Below, in pieces: positions 58,787 to 64,000 of a DNA stretch of 64,000 nucleotides. The stretch spans positions 1 to 64,000 of the forward strand of contig NZ_JAYWIX010000006.1 in the NCBI RefSeq assembly GCF_035916755.1. Reading direction: 5' to 3'. How positions within the stretch are numbered: the first letter of the stretch is position 1; each line of letters starts with the position of its first letter. The translations under genes and the position numbers were made by a program. The DNA comes from Rothia sp035916755. Its GTDB lineage: Bacteria > Actinomycetota > Actinomycetes > Actinomycetales > Micrococcaceae. The notes below the pieces were generated by a model. That model was not told where the DNA came from and ran no database searches. It saw only the letters and a program-made list of their open reading frames with translations.

Positions 58787-58807
58787 TAGTGACCATTTGG
58801 TCAGTTA
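58787..58807. promoter_or_regulatory. PaaR-type box upstream of paaI-paaK
   Basis: TAGTGACCATTTGGTCAGTTA, with symmetric TGACC-ATTT-GGTCA. It lies 18 nt upstream of the paaI start on the minus strand. Most symmetric of the four copies. Confidence 0.7.
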
Positions 58808-58853
58808 TTCACTCAACCCAACTGTGTCACATTTTGATGAGACGCGCAACACT

Positions 58854-59633
58854 TTAGCGGTGCTTAAAATCAGCCTCCCGTTTCTCAACGAAGGCAGCCA
58901 TGCCCTCCTTCTGATCCTCGGTTGCAAAAAGGGCGTGGAAGGTGCGGCGCTCAAAAGCAACGCCCTGGGCCAGGGTGGTCTCGAAGGCGGCATTGACGGC
59001 CTCCTTGCAGACCTGGGCCACGAACTTTGACTTAGAAGCGATGGTTTCTGCCATCTCAAGGGCGGTGGGGAGGACGTCCGCGTCCTGCTCCACCAGGCGG
59101 GATACCAGCCCTGCCCGCTCGGCTTCGTCCGCCCCCATAAAGCGCCCGGTTAGGCAGAGGTCCATGGCCTTAGCCTTGCCCACAGCGCGGGTAAGGCGCT
59201 GGGAGCCGCCCATGCCGGGGATGACTCCCAGGTTGATTTCGGGCTGGCCGAACTTGGTGGAGGGCCCGGCGACCAGCATGTCGGCCATCATGGCCAGTTC
59301 ACACCCGCCGCCCAGGGCGTAGCCATTGACGGCAGCCACGATGGGGGTGCGCAGGCGGGTGAGGTTATCCCAGTGAGCAAACCAGTCGGCCGCGTACATG
59401 CTGGCATAGGTCTGGGATGACATCTCCTTGATATCGGCACCGGCGGCAAACGCTTTTTCGCTACCGGTCAGGACGATGGCCCCCACCTCGGGTGAGCGGT
59501 CGAAGTCGGTTGCGGCGGCAACAACCTCGCGCATGGTGGCATCGTTGAGGGCGTTGAGGGCCTTGGGGCGGTTGAGGGTAATCAGCCCTACCCGGCCACG
59601 GGTTTCAACCAGAATGTTCTCGTAGGTAGTCAC
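58854..59633 (-). CDS. Enoyl-CoA hydratase
   Basis: The 259-residue crotonase has both oxyanion segments and catalytic Glu residues: 'AFAAGADIKEM', 'VNGYALGGGCELAMMADM' (Glu in GGGCELA) and 'GQPEINLGVIPGMGGSQRLTRAVG' (Glu in QPEINLG). It is a typical short-chain (PaaF/EchA-type) hydratase, adding water to 2,3-dehydroacyl-CoA. It is the last gene of the minus-strand run that begins with the acyl-CoA dehydrogenase at 62641. Confidence 0.93.
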   Translation of the reverse strand: MTTYENILVETRGRVGLITLNRPKALNALNDATMREVVAAATDFDRSPEVGAIVLTGSEKAFAAGADIKEMSSQTYASMYAADWFAHWDNLTRLRTPIVAAVNGYALGGGCELAMMADMLVAGPSTKFGQPEINLGVIPGMGGSQRLTRAVGKAKAMDLCLTGRFMGADEAERAGLVSRLVEQDADVLPTALEMAETIASKSKFVAQVCKEAVNAAFETTLAQGVAFERRTFHALFATEDQKEGMAAFVEKREADFKHR

Positions 59634-59659
59634 GGGTTTTTCTCCTTGCTGTAAGCGGG

Positions 59660-60589
59660 TTAGATACCGGATACGGGTGATCCATCGGCCTCGCGAATGG
59701 CGTTAATGACGTCTGAGAAGTCCTTAGTACCGTGCCCTTCTTCTACCAGGTGAGTATAGATATCTGCGGCGTGCTTGCCGAGTTCACCGTTGACCCCTGC
59801 GGTGTCGAGGGCAGCAACCGCCAGGCCCATGTCCTTGCTCATGAGGGCGGTAGCGAAGCCCGGTTCGTAGTCGCGGTTGGCGGGCGACCCGGGCACGGGG
59901 CCGGGCACCGGGCAGTTGACGTTGACCGCCCAGCAGTAGCCGGAGGAGGTGGAAATGACGTCGTAGAGTACCTGGGCGTCAAGCCCGAGACGCTCGCCCA
60001 GCACGAAGGCCTCGGAGGCGCCCACCATAGTGATGCCCAGCAGCATGTTGTTGCAGATTTTGGCGGCCTGACCGGTGCTATTGGTACCGCAGTGCACCAC
60101 CTTCTTGCCCATCACCTCAAGCAGGGGGCGCACCTGCTCTACGTCCGCCTCGGCGCCGCCCACCATGAAGGTGAGGGTACCCTGTTCGGCTCCCACCATA
60201 CCGCCGGAGACCGGAGCGTCGACGGCCCGCATGCCGGCCTGCACAGCTAGATCGGCTGCCTGGCGGGCGTGCTCTACCTCGATGGTGGAGCAGTCTACGA
60301 AGAGGGTGTTGGGCTTGGCCGCAGCCAGCAGGCCACCCTGGCCCTCGCGCCCGCCGTAGGCTCCCAGAACGTGCTGGCCAGCAGGCAGCATGGTGATGAC
60401 GATATCGGCCTGGGCTACAGCGTCTTCGCCGCTGGCGGCCACCTGGATTCCGCGGTCGCGGGCGGCATCGAGCGCAGCGGGCACCAGGTCAAAGCCGTGC
60501 ACGGTGTAGCCTGCGGCAACCAGGTTGGCTGCCATGTAGCCGCCCATGTGCCCCAGGCCGATAAAAGCGATAGTTGGTGTGGTTGTCAT
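59660..60589 (-). CDS. mmsB: 3-hydroxyisobutyrate dehydrogenase
   Basis: The 309-residue enzyme has the Rossmann start 'IAFIGLGHMGGYMAANLVAAGYTVHGFD', 'DAPVSGGMVGAEQGTLTFMVGG' (substrate-binding signature) and the catalytic Lys in 'GTNSTGQAAKICNNMLLG'. It oxidises 3-hydroxyisobutyrate to methylmalonate semialdehyde in valine breakdown. Adjacent to SDR, hydratase and acyl-CoA dehydrogenase genes, it indicates a branched-chain (valine) catabolic operon. The usual partner mmsA is not in the window. Confidence 0.92.
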   Translation of the reverse strand: MTTTPTIAFIGLGHMGGYMAANLVAAGYTVHGFDLVPAALDAARDRGIQVAASGEDAVAQADIVITMLPAGQHVLGAYGGREGQGGLLAAAKPNTLFVDCSTIEVEHARQAADLAVQAGMRAVDAPVSGGMVGAEQGTLTFMVGGAEADVEQVRPLLEVMGKKVVHCGTNSTGQAAKICNNMLLGITMVGASEAFVLGERLGLDAQVLYDVISTSSGYCWAVNVNCPVPGPVPGSPANRDYEPGFATALMSKDMGLAVAALDTAGVNGELGKHAADIYTHLVEEGHGTKDFSDVINAIREADGSPVSGI

Positions 60590-60642
60590 CTTCTTCTCCC
60601 TTACAAGGTGGGCTTTTCTGTCTCGTCGATTCCGAGTGCGGC

Positions 60643-61404
60643 CTAGCGGGGGGCCATGCGCAGGGCGCCGTCCATGCGGATTGTTTCGCCGTTGATGTAG
60701 TCGTGTTCGGCGATAAAAACAGCCAGGTCGGCGTATTCAGCGGGGGCCGCGAGGCGCTGCGGGAAGGGCACATTTTGAGCGAGTTCTTCGCGGAACTCTT
60801 CGGTAATGCCAGCCATGAGCGGGGTGTCCACGATGCCCGGGGCGATAGTATTCACGCGAATTCCCGAGCTGGCCAGATCTCGGGCCGCGGGTAGGGTCAG
60901 GGCTACAACCCCGCCCTTTGATGCCGCGTAGGCTATCTGACCAATCTGACCCTCATAGGCGGCGATAGAGGCGGTGTTGATAATGACGCCCCGCCCGGCT
61001 GTGCCTTCCACCGGTTCCTGGCTCGCCATCAGGGCAGCCCCGGCAGTGAGCACGTTAAAAGTGCCGTTGAGGTTGATGCTGACGGTTTTAGCGAAGAGGG
61101 CAGGGTCGTGCGGCCCCCTTTTGGAGAGGACGCGGGCCCCCGGGGCGATACCAGCGCAGTTGACCACGGTGCGTAGGAGGCGCTCGTCCTGCCCCACCCG
61201 CTCGAAGGCAGCTTCAACGGCTGCGTAGTCAGTGACGTCGCCGGGCAGGAAGGTGACGCCCTCAACTTCCCCGGCCTTCTCGATACCGGCGGGAAGGTCG
61301 AGGCCGTAGACGTGCACGCCGCGGGCAACCAGGGCGCGGGCGGTTGCTGCTCCGATACCCGAGGCTGCGCCCGTAACCAGGGCGGTGGTGTTGGTGAGAT
61401 TCAT
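60643..61404 (-). CDS. SDR family dehydrogenase (3-hydroxyacyl-CoA type)
   Basis: A 253-residue classical SDR: TGxxxGIG in 'LVTGAASGIGAATARAL', the active-site Ser near 'GRGVIINTASIAAYEG' and the Tyr-Lys pair in 'IAYAASKGGVV'. Sequence style matches the HSD17B10-like 3-hydroxy-2-methylbutyryl-CoA dehydrogenases of isoleucine and branched-chain catabolism. It is upstream of mmsB in the same direction with 53 nt between them. Confidence 0.9.
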   Translation of the reverse strand: MNLTNTTALVTGAASGIGAATARALVARGVHVYGLDLPAGIEKAGEVEGVTFLPGDVTDYAAVEAAFERVGQDERLLRTVVNCAGIAPGARVLSKRGPHDPALFAKTVSINLNGTFNVLTAGAALMASQEPVEGTAGRGVIINTASIAAYEGQIGQIAYAASKGGVVALTLPAARDLASSGIRVNTIAPGIVDTPLMAGITEEFREELAQNVPFPQRLAAPAEYADLAVFIAEHDYINGETIRMDGALRMAPR

Positions 61405-61435
61405 GGTGCTCTCTTTCAGGTGGGAGGTGAGGGGT

Positions 61436-62641
61436 TTAGACGAAGGCTGAGTAGCCGGTCAGGGCCCGGCCCACGATGAGGGAGTTGATTTCGTAGGTGC
61501 CCTCGTAGGTGTAGAGGATTTCGGCATCCCCAAAGAATTTGGCCATCTCGTAGTCGGTGGTCATGCCGTTGCCGCCCTGGATTTCCCGGCCCAGCCAGGC
61601 GCTCTGCCGGGCCAGCTTGGTGGTGGTGGCCTTGGCCATGGCGGCGTGAACCATGTCGAGGGTTCCGTTTTCTTGCATGCGGGCGCAGTTCATCATGAGC
61701 CCCAGGGCTGCCTGGGTGTTGCTCATAATTTCTGCGATGTTCTTTTGGATGAGCTGGAACTTAGCCAGGGGCTTGCCGAACTGCTGGCGGGTGATGGCGT
61801 AGTCGCGGGCGATATCGAAGATACCCAGCTGAATACCGTAGCCCTGCCAGCCCACCCAGGCGCGAGAGTTACGTAGCATCTCATTGGCGGCGTCGAAGTT
61901 GACGGCCCCGGGCAGGTGGGCGCTAGCGGGCACCTTCACGTCGGTGAGGGTGATGTGGGCGTTCTGCATGACGCGCAGGCCTATCTTGTTGCGAATCTTC
62001 TCAGCTTCGTAGCCAGGGGCGTCGGTGGGTACGATGAAGGCCTTGATCTGCTGGTCGGCGGTGTCGCGGGCCCAGACCAGGGCGAAGTCGGCGATGGTGC
62101 CCATGCCGATCCAGCGTTTTTCGCCGTTGATCACCCAGTGTTCGCCGTCAAAGGTGGCGCTGGTTTCGAGGCCGCCGGCGATATCGGAGCCGTGGTCGGG
62201 CTCGGTCAGGGCAAAGGCGCCGGTGAGTTCAAAGCTTTCGAGTTTCGAGAGCATCTCGGCTTTCTGCTCGTTGGAGCCGAGAATGTTGATCATGCCGAGC
62301 ACCAGCTCGTTGTGAATACCGACCAGGGCTGAGAGCGAGACGTCTACCCGGGTCACTTCTGCGTAGACCAGGCCGCGGAAGAGCCAGGAGGTGCCGCTGG
62401 TTTCAAGGCGGGCCAGACCCACTTCAGCCATGCCTTCGAGCAGGTGCAGGGGGAATTCTTCGGTGTTCCAGTAGTCAACGATTTGGGGGCGTACTTCTTC
62501 TTGCAGGTAGGTGCGGATGCGCAAGAACCACTCTTTTTCGTGGTCGGGTAGCAGATTGAGAACGCCGAAGGGGTCGATGTCGGGGAAGGGCAGGGGCTTT
62601 TCGGGTGGGTTTTTGACCATTCCGCGGATGTGGGTGCTCAT
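61436..62641 (-). CDS. Acyl-CoA dehydrogenase
   Basis: The 401-residue flavoenzyme has 'ALTEPDHGSDIAGGLETSATFDGEHWVINGEKRWIGMGTIADFALVWARD' (FAD and acyl contacts), and the C-terminal catalytic Glu region 'YTYEGTYEINSLIVGRALTGYSAF', which is the glutaryl-CoA dehydrogenase-like version. It makes the 2,3-double bond of an acyl-CoA; substrate not certain (glutaryl- or branched short-chain). It heads the minus-strand catabolic run of four genes. Confidence 0.92.
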   Translation of the reverse strand: MSTHIRGMVKNPPEKPLPFPDIDPFGVLNLLPDHEKEWFLRIRTYLQEEVRPQIVDYWNTEEFPLHLLEGMAEVGLARLETSGTSWLFRGLVYAEVTRVDVSLSALVGIHNELVLGMINILGSNEQKAEMLSKLESFELTGAFALTEPDHGSDIAGGLETSATFDGEHWVINGEKRWIGMGTIADFALVWARDTADQQIKAFIVPTDAPGYEAEKIRNKIGLRVMQNAHITLTDVKVPASAHLPGAVNFDAANEMLRNSRAWVGWQGYGIQLGIFDIARDYAITRQQFGKPLAKFQLIQKNIAEIMSNTQAALGLMMNCARMQENGTLDMVHAAMAKATTTKLARQSAWLGREIQGGNGMTTDYEMAKFFGDAEILYTYEGTYEINSLIVGRALTGYSAFV

Positions 62642-62929
62642 AGGGTAGCTCTCCTGTGCAACGTCGTCGTATGCAACTCACGGGCGGGGTTCACCCGCAC
62701 TTTTTGTGTGAGTCAAGCCATATTTAGCTCTGAATGTACTCCACCCTGGGGGCCGTCGGGTAGCTTTTGGGGGAATTAATTGGTTCGTTACGCACAGACA
62801 GGCTCGCCTTCGTTGATTTTTCCACAGGGTCTTGGCAGGGGTGCCACCCCTCCCTTATAGTGACTCACAGCACCCTGTCGTGACCCATGCCACTATTCTT
62901 GCGTGGCTTATTGCCGAAAGAGGTTACTC
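62642..62929. other. Divergent gap between the acyl-CoA dehydrogenase and the acyl-CoA synthetase genes
   Basis: About 288 nt. It must hold promoters for both directions. I see no PaaR-type box, palindrome or ORF of note. Confidence 0.5.
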
Positions 62930-64000
62930 ATGAGCGTTACCGAAGAGTTCCGCACCATTCGCGATCAGCTTGTTGCCCTGCGTGAAGACTACGCCGCTGC
63001 GCGCAAACAGTTCACTTGGCCCCGGTTTGAGTATTTCAACTTCGCCCTCGACTGGTTTGATCAGGTAGCTGCCAGCGAGGAACGCAAGGACGCCCCCGCC
63101 CTGATTATCGCGGAGCAAGACGGTTCCAGCGTGAGCGTGAGCTACGCAGAAATGTCTCAGCGGTCAGCACAGGTAGCTAACTGGCTACGGTCGGTAGGCG
63201 TGAAGCGCGGCGACCGTGTGATTCTCATGCTGGGCAACCAGGTAGAGCTCTGGGAGCTCGTGCTCGCCGGCATCAAGCTGGGCATTATTCTTATGCCTTC
63301 CACCGAGATGCTTGAGCCGGTTGACCTCGACGAACGCATCAGCCGTGGCACGGTCGAATGGGTCATTACCAACAGCAAGAACGTGCCCAAATTCGAACGG
63401 GTTGAGGGCAACTTCACCGTGATCGAAACAGACGGTAAGACCGAGGGGGCCCTGACCAAGCACCCCCACCTGAACTACCTGGATGCGGCGTCCGCTCCCA
63501 CCGATTTCACCCCGGACGCCCCCACCCGGGGCGACGAGCCCCTGCTCTGGTACTTCACCTCGGGCACCACCTCGCGGGCCAAGATGGTGGAGCACACCCA
63601 CACCTCCTACCCGGTGGGCCACCTTTCGACCATGTACTGGATTGGTATGGGCCCCGGCGACGTGCACCTGAATGTGGCCTCACCAGGCTGGGCCAAGCAC
63701 GCCTGGTCCAACATTTTTACCCCCTGGATTGCCGAGGCAACCGTCTTTATCTACAACTACTCCCGCTTCGACGCTGCTGCCCTCATGCAGAACATGGAGA
63801 AGTTCGGGGTCACCAGCTTCTGCGCCCCGCCCACCGTCTGGCGCATGCTCATTCAGGCCGACCTGGGCCAGCTGGCAACCCCGCCCACCAAGGTCGTTGC
63901 CGCAGGTGAACCGCTGAACCCCGAGGTAATTTCCAAGGTGAAAACCGCCTGGGGTGTGGATATTCGAGACGGCTTTGGGCAGACCGAGTCCACCGTGCAG
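62930..64000 (+). CDS. AMP-dependent acyl-CoA synthetase (3' end beyond window)
   Basis: The frame from ATG at 62930 (AAGAGG upstream) is open for 357 codons to the window end. It has the AMP-binding P-loop 'WYFTSGTTSRAKMVEHTHTSYPVGHLSTMYWIG', 'GWAKHAWSNIFTPWIAEATVFIYNY' and the start of the next motif 'IRDGFGQTEST'. The order fits medium-chain/acetyl-CoA synthetase-like enzymes activating a carboxylic acid to its CoA ester. A Lys where the P-loop usually has one is in 'RAKMVEHT'. Divergent from the acyl-CoA dehydrogenase run, it may supply its substrate. Confidence 0.92.
   Translation, partial: MSVTEEFRTIRDQLVALREDYAAARKQFTWPRFEYFNFALDWFDQVAASEERKDAPALIIAEQDGSSVSVSYAEMSQRSAQVANWLRSVGVKRGDRVILMLGNQVELWELVLAGIKLGIILMPSTEMLEPVDLDERISRGTVEWVITNSKNVPKFERVEGNFTVIETDGKTEGALTKHPHLNYLDAASAPTDFTPDAPTRGDEPLLWYFTSGTTSRAKMVEHTHTSYPVGHLSTMYWIGMGPGDVHLNVASPGWAKHAWSNIFTPWIAEATVFIYNYSRFDAAALMQNMEKFGVTSFCAPPTVWRMLIQADLGQLATPPTKVVAAGEPLNPEVISKVKTAWGVDIRDGFGQTESTVQ

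Noticed and set aside
58770..58796. ATG at 58796 as paaI start
   Set aside because: It lies within the PaaR-type box and has no ribosome-binding site; GTG at 58769 has GGAGG.
1..64000. tRNA, rRNA and CRISPR arrays
   Set aside because: I looked for T-loop-like GGTTCGAATCC stretches, rRNA-like conserved blocks and regularly spaced repeats and found none.

Overview
The window is moderately GC-rich actinobacterial DNA. Gene content and codon style (GTG starts, actinobacterial spermidine-synthase-like proteins, a YdeP/FdhF-FdhD pair, PaaR-type TetR, glutathionyl-hydroquinone-reductase-like protein) suggest a Micrococcaceae member, most likely Rothia. The genus is an inference. I recognised no rRNA, tRNA or CRISPR array. 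Pieces of lower GC (about 29.5-31.2 kb and 52.0-52.9 kb) look like acquired DNA.

Layout. 0-4 kb: the 3' end of an IS5-family transposase, then a compact three-gene unit that is the most interesting item here: a previously unmarked 55-residue secreted peptide (586-753, TTG start), whose stop overlaps the GTG start of a six-TM NarL/DesK-type histidine kinase, followed by its LuxR-type response regulator. A perfect 8+4+8 palindrome lies just upstream of the promoter. This has the architecture of a peptide-pheromone quorum-sensing circuit (ComX-ComP-ComA-like in order, unrelated in peptide sequence). Next is an AAA_14/DUF4143 ATPase preceded by a perfect 34-bp palindrome. 4-8 kb (minus): FdhF/YdeP-type molybdoenzyme, FdhD, DUF6457 and DUF2218 proteins. 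8-16.8 kb: pyruvyl transferase, NCS2 purine permease, YchJ, spermidine-synthase-like methyltransferase, GNAT, glutathionyl-hydroquinone-reductase-like protein, and an overlapping pair (WXG-like helical protein plus alpha/beta hydrolase) that resembles a type VII secretion substrate pair. 17-25.7 kb: purB, two related EcsC-like proteins flanking a zinc metallopeptidase, a truncated EamA exporter, a second spermidine-synthase-like protein, CDF exporter, acylphosphatase, nitrilase, DsbA-like lipoprotein. 25.9-29.4 kb: pta-ackA. 29.4-31.3 kb: AT-rich island with a secreted protein, a lipoprotein and a minus-strand small ORF. 31.4-38 kb: M48 protease, a 31-aa microprotein, a bile-acid/sodium symporter, an AlbA_2 regulator with upstream repeats, a LysE remnant, GH15 enzyme. 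38.2-42 kb: copper locus csoR-copZ-copA-DUF1541 lipoprotein. 42-64 kb: LLM oxidoreductase, then an aromatic and acyl-CoA catabolic region: FeaR-like AraC regulator with divergent aldehyde dehydrogenase, MHS transporter, PaaJ-like thiolase, enoyl-CoA hydratase, 3-hydroxyacyl-CoA dehydrogenase, a hipBA/MITE/orphan-gene insertion, thioesterase, PaaZ, MOSC, PaaR-type TetR, PaaK, PaaI, enoyl-CoA hydratase, 3-hydroxyisobutyrate dehydrogenase, SDR, acyl-CoA dehydrogenase and the start of an acyl-CoA synthetase.

How it works together. The paa genes convert phenylacetate to its CoA ester (PaaK), hydrolyse and oxidise the ring-opened oxepin-CoA (PaaZ), and beta-oxidise the product (hydratases, PaaH, PaaJ) to acetyl-CoA and succinyl-CoA. 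The ring epoxidase PaaABCE is not in the window. Four matching TetR-type boxes lie before the transporter, paaJ, paaZ and paaI-paaK, which links these units to the local PaaR.

Repeats. There are three copies of a 57-bp palindromic intergenic repeat, an IS5-derived MITE (51.85-52.01 kb) sharing ends with the element at the window start, two large intra-operon stem-loop elements (pta-ackA and copZ-copA gaps), and an over-represented 9-mer, GGCGTCCGC.
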